From Halorientalis persicus (lineage in GTDB: Archaea; Halobacteriota; Halobacteria; Halobacteriales; Haloarculaceae): a DNA stretch of 64,000 nt. The notes under the pieces were generated by a model, which was not told where the DNA came from, made no database searches, and worked only from the letters and a program-made list of their open reading frames with translations. This document shows, piece by piece, positions 1 through 9,238 of the stretch. Made by a program: the position numbers and the translations under genes. Each line of letters begins with the position of its first letter. Position 1 is the stretch's first letter. The DNA is taken from positions 124,001-188,000 of the forward strand of contig NZ_FOCX01000006.1 in assembly GCF_900110215.1 (NCBI RefSeq). Direction: 5' to 3'.

Positions 1-453
1 CACCCCCGATTCGATCGTGATGCAGTCCTCGCCCGAATCGTACTTGACGCTCGTCGGGCCGCCCGAGAGTGCCCGCTCACAGACCGCCGTCTCGTTGCTG
101 ATCTTGACCGGAACGGTGTACGTCGTCGTGTTCGTCCAGAGGACGACGTCGTTCTTGCCGTTGACGGCCAACTCGATGTTGTACCCACCGCCGCCGACCC
201 GGGACGGGAGCGAGACGCTCGATCGGACATTGTACGGGTCCCCGGTGGTCGCGAGGTGGTCGACTTGGTGGATCTCGCTGATCAGTACCTCGTTCACGTC
301 GGTGAGGCCCCGCTCGCTGACGCGTTCTTCCTGCCGGGTCACGAGCTGGCCGGCTCCGATGATCAGCCCCGAGATCAAGATCGCCGTGATCCCCAGCGTG
401 AGTGCGTGGTTGAGGGCGATCGAGGCCGCGCGGGTGTCGCCCCGGAAGCTCAT
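1..453 (-). CDS. Pilin-like exported membrane protein (partial, C-terminus outside window)
   Basis: This gene begins at 453 and runs off the left edge, so 151 N-terminal residues are visible. A short basic N-terminus (MSFRGDTRAAS) leads into one hydrophobic segment at about residues 12-38, followed by a beta-rich, Gly/Thr/Val-rich extracellular part. That is the layout of archaeal type IV pilins and pseudopilins. Two cysteines lie near the visible end (about residues 126 and 144). The start codon overlaps the stop of the upstream gene as ATGA, so the two are translationally coupled. It is the fourth small exported protein after the secretion ATPase and platform genes. I infer a minor pilin or pilus-tip subunit; no exact family was recognised. 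Confidence 0.7.
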   Translation of the reverse strand, partial: MSFRGDTRAASIALNHALTLGITAILISGLIIGAGQLVTRQEERVSERGLTDVNEVLISEIHQVDHLATTGDPYNVRSSVSLPSRVGGGGYNIELAVNGKNDVVLWTNTTTYTVPVKISNETAVCERALSGGPTSVKYDSGEDCITIESGV

Positions 454-1421
454 GCGCCTCCCTCCTCGATCAGCGTCGTGTTGTACGTGATCCCCGGTCG
501 CTCGTAGACGAAGGTGAACGCTGGGCGGTACACCGAAATCCGCTCCTTATCTGGGTTGTTCACCGCCGAGTATTCGCTGTCACTCCCGAACATATACGAT
601 CCCTCCAGTGCCTGTCCGCGTGGGCCGTCGTATTTTGCGGAAATGTCGTAGGGACCGTCGACAGCCGACTCGAATTTCAGCTCATCCCACTGATTCCCGT
701 TGACCGTTCCACTCCGGATGTCGATATCGACATTGTTCGTCGTGGTGAAGTCACTTCCCCCCTCCAGTCGAAGTATCGGTGGACCGGACGGGCTTTCCCT
801 TACCTGAATCAGTTCGGTGTCGGAAGTCGTCTGACACGTAATCTGCATCGACCAGTAATCTGTCCCCGTCTTGTGATCCACCACGGTTACTCGGACGCCG
901 GCACTGGTCCCACTACAGGAAAAGTCCTTGATCGTCAGATTAGCCGGACTGACCACGGACGCGTTCTCCGCAACGGGGTATGGGTCGTTGAAATCCGACG
1001 CTCCGAACGGGTGAGTAAAGCGGGTCGCAGGATTGGTTTCTTTGACAAGAACTCCCGATCCATCCATCTCAGACCTCTTTTTGTTCAAACTGACGTTCAC
1101 GTACGTCGCACTGTCGGCGAACGTCATGTTCGACAATCGGTTGCTGTAGATCGAGATGTTTTGCCGGATGGCCGTCTCGAAATTGACCAGCCCGGTGTCA
1201 TTGCGTACACGGTCGGCCATCTTCGACAGATCGCCCCGGACCATCTCCGCGGTGCGCTGGGCCTCGTCCGTGGCGTCGAAGTTCCCTTCGGTCCCGACCG
1301 TATCGGTGAACTTCAGTCCGTTGAGCAGGATGACGGAGCCGACGATGACCAGGGCGATTGTTGCCGCGCCGACGAGCAACAACTGCCCGCGTTCGTCGTC
1401 GGGGAGGCTCAAACTCACCAT
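450..1421 (-). CDS. Exported single-anchor protein of pilus-like operon
   Basis: A protein of 323 residues. After an acidic N-terminus (MVSLSLPDDERGQ) comes one membrane segment at about residues 14-34, then a 290-residue extracytoplasmic domain rich in Asn/Ser/Thr with several N-glycosylation sequons. It has exactly two cysteines (FSCSG and ITCQT), which could form a disulfide outside the cell. An in-frame GTG or ATG further upstream would add an unlikely Arg-rich extension overlapping the previous gene. The ATG at 1421 overlaps that gene by only 7 bases and places the DERGQ-plus-hydrophobic motif at the N-terminus, as in other haloarchaeal pseudopilin-like proteins. A structural subunit or assembly factor is inferred. 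Confidence 0.75.
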   Translation of the reverse strand: MVSLSLPDDERGQLLLVGAATIALVIVGSVILLNGLKFTDTVGTEGNFDATDEAQRTAEMVRGDLSKMADRVRNDTGLVNFETAIRQNISIYSNRLSNMTFADSATYVNVSLNKKRSEMDGSGVLVKETNPATRFTHPFGASDFNDPYPVAENASVVSPANLTIKDFSCSGTSAGVRVTVVDHKTGTDYWSMQITCQTTSDTELIQVRESPSGPPILRLEGGSDFTTTNNVDIDIRSGTVNGNQWDELKFESAVDGPYDISAKYDGPRGQALEGSYMFGSDSEYSAVNNPDKERISVYRPAFTFVYERPGITYNTTLIEEGGA

Positions 1422-2047
1422 GCGACGATTCGCACCTCCACGATGTTGTACAGGTCGGAGTTCGGCGCCACGTCGGGCATGAAGTACGGTCGCTGCTCCG
1501 ACCACTGCTCGACGGTTCTGGGCGCGTTACTGAACGTGTCACCGCAGGCCGTCCCGCTCGCGCCACTGATCCTGACCGGTTCGTCGTCGTAGATCGCCAC
1601 CGTCCGACTCGCGACGACGGCCGTGTCGGAGGGTGCGATGAGGCTCTGTGGATCGCCCGTCTCCTGTGACACTGCTTCGGACTCGATCTCGCCGTCTTCG
1701 GTCTGGTATCGGAAGTACACGTTGAAGCTGACGCTCTGATTGCTCAGCGACTGGTTTAACAGTCGCTCGAACTGGGTCGCGTCGTCGTCGAGTGTCGCGC
1801 CCTGGAAGCTCTGGGCACCGACCTGATAGCAGCGGACGATCTTGCTCAGGTTCCCGTCGTTGGCCGTCAGGGCCAGCACGTCCTCGGCTCTGGTCTCCAG
1901 GGCGCTGGTCTGCTCGCTCGTGTCGCTGGCCCACGGCCCGATATCGACGATCTGGAGGCCAAATACCAGCGACGTGAGGACGATGATCGCGGCGAAGACA
2001 CCCTCCAGGGTGTACGCCTGTGCTCTGTGTGAGGTATCCTTCGACAT
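1415..2047 (-). CDS. Exported single-anchor protein of pilus-like operon
   Basis: A protein of 210 residues. The N-terminus (MSKDTSHRAQAYTLEG) is followed by a hydrophobic helix at about residues 17-36, then a soluble domain with a Gln/Asn/Ser-rich middle and two cysteines (VRCYQ and TACGD). The AQAYTLEG-hydrophobic junction resembles a type IV pilin N-terminus, but no convincing prepilin peptidase site is visible. It lies between two similarly built genes, with 4 bases to the gene before and a 7-base overlap with the gene after. Function is inferred from context: an accessory pilin or secreted component of the neighbouring ATPase/TadC machine. Confidence 0.75.
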   Translation of the reverse strand: MSKDTSHRAQAYTLEGVFAAIIVLTSLVFGLQIVDIGPWASDTSEQTSALETRAEDVLALTANDGNLSKIVRCYQVGAQSFQGATLDDDATQFERLLNQSLSNQSVSFNVYFRYQTEDGEIESEAVSQETGDPQSLIAPSDTAVVASRTVAIYDDEPVRISGASGTACGDTFSNAPRTVEQWSEQRPYFMPDVAPNSDLYNIVEVRIVAW

Positions 2048-2051
2048 TGTG

Positions 2052-2669
2052 TCACCAGATCCGTACGATCAGCCAGCACGACGGCGTGCAGTATTTGTCG
2101 GTGCCGTTGATTTCGCCCCTCGCCTCGGCCGCTTTGTCCGTCCTGTTGAGATCGACGACTCGCCTGCTGGTCGCGGCCGACTGGTTTGCGTAGTCGTCAC
2201 CGAACTCCAGCGGATCGCCATTGGCGTTTAATATCGGCTCCGACAACTGTTGGGCGTTGAGTTGACTGCTGTTGACGATCATGACGTTGACGTTGGGCTT
2301 GGCTCGTCTGTTCGTCGTGGTGTTGATACTCGACTCATTGCGGAACGTCTCGAACTCCGACCCCGGGGGATCTTTGAGTTCCATGATTCCGACCGAGGGA
2401 TCGGTCGCGTCGTACTCTAGCACGTTCTCTTTTCCGTCGACGCTGTAGTTTTCGACGAGCCACTCGGCGGCCCGATCTGCCTGTGTGAACTCGGTTCCGT
2501 CCACCGGGTCGGCGTACGACGCGTAGAGTCCGGGGACGTATCCAAAGACGAACAGCACCGAGACCAGCAGGAACGTGATCCCGATGATGTAGTCCTGATT
2601 CGTCTGTCCACGCCCGTCTCCGAGCAATCGCCTGTCGTCCGACGACTCCCGTTTTGTCTCGATATCCAT
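2052..2669 (-). CDS. Exported single-anchor protein of pilus-like operon
   Basis: A protein of 205 residues with a charged cytoplasmic N-terminus, one membrane helix at about residues 28-48 (ITFLLVSVLFVFGYVPG) and an extracytoplasmic domain with several NxS/T sites. Two cysteines lie close together at the extreme C-terminus (YCTPSCW). The ATG at 2669 is preferred because a GGGGGAG purine tract sits 8 nt upstream. A GTG at 2696 would add nine residues and is the alternative. It directly follows the TadC gene and heads the set of four exported proteins. It is probably a pseudopilin or an anchor that links the extracellular parts to the platform. Confidence 0.72.
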   Translation of the reverse strand: MDIETKRESSDDRRLLGDGRGQTNQDYIIGITFLLVSVLFVFGYVPGLYASYADPVDGTEFTQADRAAEWLVENYSVDGKENVLEYDATDPSVGIMELKDPPGSEFETFRNESSINTTTNRRAKPNVNVMIVNSSQLNAQQLSEPILNANGDPLEFGDDYANQSAATSRRVVDLNRTDKAAEARGEINGTDKYCTPSCWLIVRIW

Positions 2670-2700
2670 GACTTCTGTCTCCCCCACTGTCGACACTCCG

Positions 2701-4737
2701 TTACCCCACCGCCATCCAGGTGATCAGCGCGATCGTCGGCAGGATCACGGCGAACTTGACGCCCGAGATCAGATCGACCTCGCGGATGTACCCCGCGATG
2801 AACGACGACAGGACCGCCTGTAGCGTCACCGCGTGGAAGAACAACACCGACAGCAGGCCGGTGTCGACGTTCGAGCCGAACTGGCCGCCGCCGGCCGCCG
2901 CGGAACTGGTCCCGCCGCCACCGCCGACCTGATTGGCCAGGCCGGACATGACGTCGAGGAACTGCGTCTTCAGCAGTGCCATCACGCCGAGCAACGTCAG
3001 GTAAGTCATGATGATGATGACCACCTGCATCCGCGTCCGGGACTTCCGGTCGCGGTCGATGTCGTCCTGGTTCTCCGAGGCCTGTGCCGCCGTCGTCAAC
3101 ACGTCCTCGATCTGACTCGACGCTTCTTGTGCTTTGCTGATGAGTTTGACGGTCCGGGCGAGTCGCGGGATGTGATACTTGTTGTTGAACTCCCGCAGGG
3201 CGTCTTTCAGGTTCGTCCCGTAGTTGACCTTCGCGTACATCGTCTCGAACTCGTCGGACAGTTTCCCCGAGGAGGTCTCGGAGACGACGTTCAACGACTC
3301 CAGTAGCGTCATCCCGGTGTCGTTCGCACTGGAGAGTTTCCGGAGGTTCTCGGAAAGCTGGCTCACGACACCCCGCCGCGAGCGGACGTTCCACTCGTAG
3401 AAGATCATCAGCGGGACGAAGTTGACGTACAGCGGGACGTAGAACCAGAAGAACGTCGAGCCGACCGGGTTCTCGACGAACCCTTCGGGGGACAGCGGCG
3501 CGAAGCCGTACAGCACGCTCAGCACGACCGCGACGATGGAGAGGGGCACCGTCACCCCCAGCACGACCGTCGGGTTGTCCCGGAAGAAGATGTGTGGCTT
3601 CCCGAGGATCTCGCCGAGTTCGTAGGAGCGCTCACGGCCCTTGATCTTCTCGAAGACCCCGTAGTCTCCGGTGTACTTCTCGACCAGACCGAGGTTCAGC
3701 ACGTCAAGCCCCTCGCGGACGACCACGTCGTCGCGCCCGCCCTCCGGCCGGAGGTAGCCGTCGCCGATCTCGTCCTGTGTGACCGTCGAGACGAGTACCA
3801 GAAAGCCGACCCCAGTGAGCGGGATCAGGCCGTACACGGTACCGAGAAGCAGGAACTGCTGTGAGTTGCCCATCATCGACATGATGACGAGGATGATGAT
3901 GAGAAGCAGGGGGAAGAGTGAAAGGGTCATGTACATCTCCCCGAACAGTTCCATGGTCTCGAGCACCTGTTCCTGTTCCTGCTTTGCCGTCCGCATATGT
4001 TTCTCCTTCTGGTCCTCGAGGAAGCCTGTCATGTCACCTCCCGAGTCGACGATGGAGAGCATATCCGTCAGGAACTGCGCCAGTTCGTCGCTGGGCGTCT
4101 GCAACGCCTGGTTCCGGATGGCGGTCCGGTAGTCCGTGTCGAAATACTCCGTCTCCAGCACGATCGACTGGAACTCCTTGGAGACCTCGCCGTACGTGTC
4201 GTCGGCGCGGGCCATCGCCTGCAGGATCTCCAGCTGATTGAGCCCCCCGACCGATAGCGCGTACATAAAGGAGATCGAATCCGACAGGAGGACGTTGACC
4301 TCGCGTTTGCGTGCGCCAGCACGGAAGTAGGGAATCGAGACCATCGAGCCGAACCCGATGCCGAAGCCGATCAGTCCGAAGACGATGCCGGTGACGAACA
4401 CCAGGAACGGGATCTTCAGTTGCAACAGGACTGGCGGGATCTGACTCTCGGCGAGACCGAGCAACACCGGCGCGTCGGGCAGGAACAGCGCGAAGATGAG
4501 ATAGCCCAAAAGCGAGCCGACGATCCACAGCGTCAGGCCGGCCAGCGCGCCGACGCCGAGCGCTCGCGAGAGGAACATCTCGACGTTCTGTGGCATCCGG
4601 GCCTGGGCCAGTTTGTTCTCGACGCTACTGACGAAGTCGCCCTCGCTGTCGAACAGCGACTCGTAGAGGGGATAGAACGTATCCCCGAGGGTACTCGTGC
4701 TGCCGACCGTCTGCCCGCTTCGCGTGTCGAGGCTCAT
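2701..4737 (-). CDS. TadC/ArlJ-type type II secretion system F family membrane platform
   Basis: A protein of 678 residues with two T2SSF modules, each a cytoplasmic helical bundle followed by membrane helices (roughly 130-330 and 440-670). The long multi-helix form is normal for archaeal pilus platforms. Signature-like pieces include SDSISFMYALSVGG in module 1 and LSENLRKLSSANDTG in module 2. A glycine-rich run (GGGGGTSSAAAGGGQ) sits in a late loop. It starts 1 base after the stop of the ATPase gene, so the two are a co-translated pair, as in archaeal PilB/PilC operons. It should form the inner-membrane base on which the ATPase drives assembly or export. Haloarchaea usually carry several such pairs; which paralogue this is cannot be told here. 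Confidence 0.9.
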   Translation of the reverse strand: MSLDTRSGQTVGSTSTLGDTFYPLYESLFDSEGDFVSSVENKLAQARMPQNVEMFLSRALGVGALAGLTLWIVGSLLGYLIFALFLPDAPVLLGLAESQIPPVLLQLKIPFLVFVTGIVFGLIGFGIGFGSMVSIPYFRAGARKREVNVLLSDSISFMYALSVGGLNQLEILQAMARADDTYGEVSKEFQSIVLETEYFDTDYRTAIRNQALQTPSDELAQFLTDMLSIVDSGGDMTGFLEDQKEKHMRTAKQEQEQVLETMELFGEMYMTLSLFPLLLIIILVIMSMMGNSQQFLLLGTVYGLIPLTGVGFLVLVSTVTQDEIGDGYLRPEGGRDDVVVREGLDVLNLGLVEKYTGDYGVFEKIKGRERSYELGEILGKPHIFFRDNPTVVLGVTVPLSIVAVVLSVLYGFAPLSPEGFVENPVGSTFFWFYVPLYVNFVPLMIFYEWNVRSRRGVVSQLSENLRKLSSANDTGMTLLESLNVVSETSSGKLSDEFETMYAKVNYGTNLKDALREFNNKYHIPRLARTVKLISKAQEASSQIEDVLTTAAQASENQDDIDRDRKSRTRMQVVIIIMTYLTLLGVMALLKTQFLDVMSGLANQVGGGGGTSSAAAGGGQFGSNVDTGLLSVLFFHAVTLQAVLSSFIAGYIREVDLISGVKFAVILPTIALITWMAVG

Positions 4738-4738
4738 G

Positions 4739-7282
4739 TTAGTCCCCTTCCTCTGCTTCCGCGCCGGCCTTGGTCACGAACTGCCCAAAGTCGATCTCGG
4801 CGTCGTCGTCTTCCTCCTCGTCGGGAACCACGTCCTCCTCGGTTTCGATGCCCGATAGCGCCTTCACGATCTCGGGCGTCTCCATGCTCTTGTACCGGTC
4901 GAACAGCGGCGTGGCGTTGTCGAGGATGTCGCTGGTCTCCTCGCTGATCTCCTCGCCGGCGTCCGGCCGCGGGACCATCTCCTCTTTCTTGGGATCGATG
5001 TTGATCTTGACCGACTCCATCTCCCGGAGGTCTTCGAGGCTCTGTTCGAGCTGATCGTGAGCGATCAGCGTCAGGATCGTGTCGGGGTCGTTGATGAACG
5101 CCTGGATCGTCGCGGCCACCTGCTGATAGGTGTTGATCCCGTTGTTGATGAGGTAGGCCAGGACGACCTTTCGTTTGAACAGTTCCTCGTCGAGTTTCTC
5201 CTGGTCCCACCCGCGGTCGAACTTGATCTCTTCGAGCGTGTTGGACTGGCCCATCTGGATGAACGTGTCCGTCTCGGCCTGCCACTGATACACGTCCCTG
5301 ACGTTGATCTCGTCGTTCTCCGCGGAGTATTCGTTGATCTCGGTCAGTGTCTTGCTCCGGCGGACCTTGCGGCCGGCGGTCCGGGTCTGGGTCTGGATCG
5401 AGACCAGATCGAGCGCGGTAAACAGCGTCTTCGAGACGTTGATCGGTTCCGTCGTGAACCGCTTGATGACCTCGCCCACCGAGTCGGCGTGGAACGTAGT
5501 GTAGGTGGTGTGACCGGTCGACATGACCTGGAACAGCGTCCGACCCTCCTCACCACGGATCTCACCCATGACGATGTAGTCGGGACGCTGACGGAGTGCG
5601 GCTTCCAGCAGGTCGAACTCGTCCACGTCGCCCGTGTCGTCCTCGCCGAACGAGGGCCGGGTGACGCTCGCGACCCAGTTCCGCTGGGGCAGTTCGACCT
5701 CCCGGGTGTCCTCGATCGAGACGATCTTGGCGCTGGAGGGGATAAAGAGCGAGACCGCGTTCAGGCTGGTCGTCTTCCCCGACGCCGTACCGCCGGCGAA
5801 GATGAGGCTCTTGTTGTTCTCGATGCAGAGCCAGAGAAACGCCATCTGGTCGAGGCTGAAGGTGTTCCAGTTGATGAGGTCGATCGGCGTGAAGGGGACG
5901 TCCTTGAACTGGCGGATGGTGTAGTTGGTCCCGTGATCGGACACCTCCCGGCCCAGCGTGAGCTGGGACCGCGAGCCGTCCGGGAGCGTCGCGTCGACCT
6001 GTGGCTGGCGTTTGGAGATGCCTTTCCCCGACCGCTGGGCGAGCTTGACGACGAAGTCGTCCAGTTCCTCCTCGCCGTGTTCGACGTTCGAGATGATCTG
6101 CTCGTAGTCGGTGTGGTAGACGAACACCCGGGAATTGTACCCGTTACACGAGATGTCCTCGACGTTGATGTCGTGTTTGATGGGGTCGATGCGCGCGTAG
6201 CCGATGAAGTTGCGCTTGAGGAAGTACAGCAACTTCTCGACCTGGTACTCGCTGATGGTGTCGGGATCCTCCTCGAGGATGGCCGGCTCCGGTCGGGCCG
6301 CGATCCCGGAGAGGTCACCCGACGCCGTGGTGGGCAACTCGACGTCCATCCCCATCATCTGCTTGAACTTGTCCATCGTGCCCAGATCCGGATCGACTGC
6401 GCCGTCGTCACGCAACAGGTCGTACCGGTCGAGCAACCGCTGTGCCTCGCGCTGGATGACCTCCGCGCGGTCCTCCTCGCTGCCCTCGACGACCACGTCG
6501 TCCTCGGAGTATTTGATCGCCGTCCGGAGCTTGCCCGCCAGGAACTCCCGGAGTTCTACCTCGATCGGATTGAGGTGTGGCTCGATGACGTAGTATTTCT
6601 TCTCGTTTTCCTTCTTGGAGTGAAAGAGGATCACGTAGGCGTAGGGCTTGTTCACCCAGTACCGTTCGATCTCCTCGAAGTGGGACTTCTTGGCCTGCGG
6701 GACGGACTTCTCCAGATCGTATCGGTTGACGACCGTCGTCTTGCCGTCGACGGTCGAAAAGAACATATCCTCGTCGAGTTCCTCGTTGACGTCGACGGTC
6801 CGTTCTTCGACCATCTCGTCGAGTTCCGAGGCCAGTCCCTCACCGAAACTCAGAACGCCCTCGATCTCGTCCGGATCGAATCCGAGCGCGCCGGCCGGAT
6901 CGAACTCTTTGGTCTCCCCCTCGGCGTTCGTCGGCGGTTGCCCGTCGGTGTAGTAGTATTCCTGCTTGTAATGTTCCCACTTGTAGGTATCCTTGACGAC
7001 GGGTGCCTTGGTCGGATCGAGAAACCGCTCGAAGGGCGTGCTCAGCCCCTTGGCGGCGCTCGCTCCCTGGATCAACTTGTCCTCCGTCTTCCGGGGATCG
7101 AACCCGAGAAACTCCGTCCGGTCGAACGGACCACCGGTATGAAACTCGCGTCGGAAGTCCTCCCACGTGTACTCTCCGACTGTGGCACGTTCGACCCGAG
7201 CGAGTACCTCCTCCGCGTCGGCGCTCGTCTCCTCGGCGTCGACGGGATCGGCATCGCCCCCCTCTTTGTCATCGGTTGCCAT
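4739..7282 (-). CDS. Type II/IV secretion ATPase (PilB/ArlI/TadA superfamily)
   Basis: A protein of 847 residues. A long acidic N-terminal region (about 1-330) is followed by the secretion ATPase core: Walker A GGTASGKTT near residue 495, an Asp-box region, Walker B-type VMGEIRGEE near 567 and the His box STGHTTYTTFHAD near 580. An acidic tail follows. The ATP-driven motor would be cytoplasmic, hexameric and docked to the TadC protein encoded 1 base downstream. The start at 7282 follows an AT-rich leader (7283-7320). No archaellum genes are visible, so a pilus or a dedicated secretion role is more likely than motility. Confidence 0.92.
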   Translation of the reverse strand: MATDDKEGGDADPVDAEETSADAEEVLARVERATVGEYTWEDFRREFHTGGPFDRTEFLGFDPRKTEDKLIQGASAAKGLSTPFERFLDPTKAPVVKDTYKWEHYKQEYYYTDGQPPTNAEGETKEFDPAGALGFDPDEIEGVLSFGEGLASELDEMVEERTVDVNEELDEDMFFSTVDGKTTVVNRYDLEKSVPQAKKSHFEEIERYWVNKPYAYVILFHSKKENEKKYYVIEPHLNPIEVELREFLAGKLRTAIKYSEDDVVVEGSEEDRAEVIQREAQRLLDRYDLLRDDGAVDPDLGTMDKFKQMMGMDVELPTTASGDLSGIAARPEPAILEEDPDTISEYQVEKLLYFLKRNFIGYARIDPIKHDINVEDISCNGYNSRVFVYHTDYEQIISNVEHGEEELDDFVVKLAQRSGKGISKRQPQVDATLPDGSRSQLTLGREVSDHGTNYTIRQFKDVPFTPIDLINWNTFSLDQMAFLWLCIENNKSLIFAGGTASGKTTSLNAVSLFIPSSAKIVSIEDTREVELPQRNWVASVTRPSFGEDDTGDVDEFDLLEAALRQRPDYIVMGEIRGEEGRTLFQVMSTGHTTYTTFHADSVGEVIKRFTTEPINVSKTLFTALDLVSIQTQTRTAGRKVRRSKTLTEINEYSAENDEINVRDVYQWQAETDTFIQMGQSNTLEEIKFDRGWDQEKLDEELFKRKVVLAYLINNGINTYQQVAATIQAFINDPDTILTLIAHDQLEQSLEDLREMESVKINIDPKKEEMVPRPDAGEEISEETSDILDNATPLFDRYKSMETPEIVKALSGIETEEDVVPDEEEDDDAEIDFGQFVTKAGAEAEEGD

Positions 7283-7464
7283 TGAACATCACTCTGCTGT
7301 TACGAGGGAAAAAAGTTTATGTCCACATTACCAGCCGTAAGCCGACGTTACGACCGGCGGAGATGCCAACTAACCGGTCGCTCGGCCGATCTGTGGCTTT
7401 ATTCCGATTTTCTAACAGGGGATTCCTCATTCCCCAGGGAACGGTGTAATGTGCCCAATACGTG

Positions 7465-8604
7465 TCAGCTGATATACTCTTCGATGCGGTTCAGTGCCGT
7501 TTTGAGGTCGTCCAGCCCCGTCGCGTACGAGACGCGGAGGTGGCCTGACCCGCCCGCGCCGAATACGTCGCCGGGGACGACGGCGACTTTCTTCTCCTGG
7601 ATCAACTCCTCTGCGAAGGCCTGACTGTCGTCGGCGGGACACTCGGGGAACGCGTAGAAGGCCCCGGATGCCTCGAAACACTCGATGCCCATCTCGGCAA
7701 AGCGCGAGAGGACGAAGTTCCGGCGGCGGTCATACTGGTCGCGCATATCGGCGACGTCGTCGTCGCAGTTCTCCAGCGCGTCCAGCGCCGCGTGCTGGGC
7801 GGTCGTCGGGGCCGACAGCATCGTGTACTGGTGGACGCGGTTCATCGCCCCGATGGCTTCGGCCGGGCCCATCGCGTACCCCAGTCGCAGCCCCGTCATG
7901 GCGTAAGCTTTCGAGAACCCGTTGAACACGACGGTCCGCTCGCGCATCCCCGGGAGCGTCGCGATGGACGTGTGGTCGTGTTCGTACGTCAGCGCCGCGT
8001 AGATCTCGTCGGCCAGCACGATCAGGTCGTGCTCGCGACAGAAGGCGGCGACTTCCCGGAGTTCCTCGCCGGTCATCGTCGCGCCGGTCGGGTTGTTCGG
8101 GTAACAGTAGACCAGCGCGTCGGCCTCCTGCGCGCCCGCGTCTTCCAACACCGCACGGGTCAGCTTGAACTCGTCTTCGGCCCGAGTCGGGACCGGGAGT
8201 GGCTCGCCACCCGCGAACTTGACACCGGGCACGTAAGAGACGTAACTCGGCTGGGCCACTGCCACGGTGTCGCCGGGGTCGACGAGCGCACGCATGGCCA
8301 GATCGAGCCCCTCGCTGGCCCCGGTCGTGACGATGATCTCGTCGTCCGGGTCGTACTCCAGCCCGTACTTCCGGGACTGATGGGCCGCGATGGCCTCGCG
8401 GAGTTCCCGCTTCCCGCGGTTGGCGGTGTAGGACGTTTCGCCCCGTTCCAGCGAGGCGATCGCGGCGTCGCGGGCGCTCCAGGGGGCCGAAAAGTCCGGT
8501 TCGCCCACGCCCAGCGAGATGAGGTCGTCCATCTCCTCGGCGAGCTCGAAAAAACGCCGGATACCCGACGGCGGGACGCTCTCGACGCGGTCTGACACCT
8601 GCAT
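7465..8604 (-). CDS. PLP-dependent aminotransferase, class I/II
   Basis: A protein of 379 residues, the usual length for fold-type I aminotransferases of the aspartate/aromatic group. The PLP lysine is K232 in FNGFSKAYAMTG. NNPTG (about 170-174) and ADEIY (about 198-202) are the conserved cofactor-binding motifs, and SEGLDLA lies in the phosphate-binding region. It transfers amino groups between an amino acid and a 2-oxoacid in the cytoplasm; the substrate cannot be fixed from sequence. It lies 2 bases downstream of an Lrp/AsnC-type regulator on the same strand, which suggests an autoregulated amino-acid-responsive operon. Confidence 0.9.
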   Translation of the reverse strand: MQVSDRVESVPPSGIRRFFELAEEMDDLISLGVGEPDFSAPWSARDAAIASLERGETSYTANRGKRELREAIAAHQSRKYGLEYDPDDEIIVTTGASEGLDLAMRALVDPGDTVAVAQPSYVSYVPGVKFAGGEPLPVPTRAEDEFKLTRAVLEDAGAQEADALVYCYPNNPTGATMTGEELREVAAFCREHDLIVLADEIYAALTYEHDHTSIATLPGMRERTVVFNGFSKAYAMTGLRLGYAMGPAEAIGAMNRVHQYTMLSAPTTAQHAALDALENCDDDVADMRDQYDRRRNFVLSRFAEMGIECFEASGAFYAFPECPADDSQAFAEELIQEKKVAVVPGDVFGAGGSGHLRVSYATGLDDLKTALNRIEEYIS

Positions 8605-8606
8605 GG

Positions 8607-9095
8607 TTACGGAGACACCGAGAGGCGGTCGTCGTCGTCGCCGTCACCGAATTCGATACCTCGTTCCTTGTAGGACTCCATGACGTAGTGGGTCACCGTC
8701 TGGGTGATCTCGGGGACGGGCGCGACCTTCTCGCTGATGAACCGCGAGACCTCGCTCATGGAGTCGCCCTCGACCTCCATGTCGAAGTCGTAGTCCCCGC
8801 TCACCAGCCGCAGCCCCTCGACTTCGGGGAACTTCGCCAGTCGCTCGGCGATGTCGGCGTAACTGGTCTCCCGGTCCAGCGTGACGTTGAGTTCCACAAG
8901 CGCGCGCACGCGTTCGTCGTCGAGTTTGCTGTAGTTCAGCACCGCCTGATAACCTGCGATGACGCCGTCGGCCTCTAACTCTGCGATCACGTCCTCGACG
9001 TCGGCTGGGTCGAGGTCGGTCTGGCGCGCCATGTCCTCGGCGGAGTAGCGCGCGTTCTCCCGGAGCAAGGCCAGTATCTCGGCGCGACTGCTCAT
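8607..9095 (-). CDS. Lrp/AsnC family transcriptional regulator
   Basis: A protein of 162 residues: an N-terminal winged HTH (about 5-60) and a C-terminal RAM/AsnC ligand-binding domain (about 65-145, with LRLVSGDYDFDMEVEG). The ATG at 9095 is chosen over upstream in-frame starts because it begins directly with the HTH and a TATA-like element sits about 25 nt upstream. It is the first gene of an operon with the aminotransferase. An acidic tail (GDGDDDD) is typical of halophile proteins. It probably controls its own operon in response to an amino acid. Confidence 0.88.
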   Translation of the reverse strand: MSSRAEILALLRENARYSAEDMARQTDLDPADVEDVIAELEADGVIAGYQAVLNYSKLDDERVRALVELNVTLDRETSYADIAERLAKFPEVEGLRLVSGDYDFDMEVEGDSMSEVSRFISEKVAPVPEITQTVTHYVMESYKERGIEFGDGDDDDRLSVSP

Positions 9096-9115
9096 ACCTA
9101 ACCCCACCAGAGCGC

Positions 9116-9124
9116 GGACTAAAG
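9116..9124 (-). promoter_or_regulatory. TATA-like box of the Lrp/aminotransferase operon
   Basis: On the minus strand the sequence reads CTTTAGTCC, centred about 25 nt before the ATG at 9095. That fits a leaderless haloarchaeal promoter and supports the chosen start. Confidence 0.5.
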
Positions 9125-9238
9125 ACTTGCTATCCCGCCGGTCGAACCCGGCCGCTGTCTCCCCTTCCGTCGGGAACTCGACAGCGAACACCGTTCCTAG
9201 CTTTAAGCCGGCGTCGTCCCTACCGATGTCCCAGCTAT

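Noticed and set aside
5057-7285. A long open frame antisense to the secretion ATPase
   Set aside because: It mirrors the codon bias of the ATPase gene and its translation is low-complexity (Val/Asp/Leu/Arg-rich) with no family motif. The ATPase frame has clear motifs.
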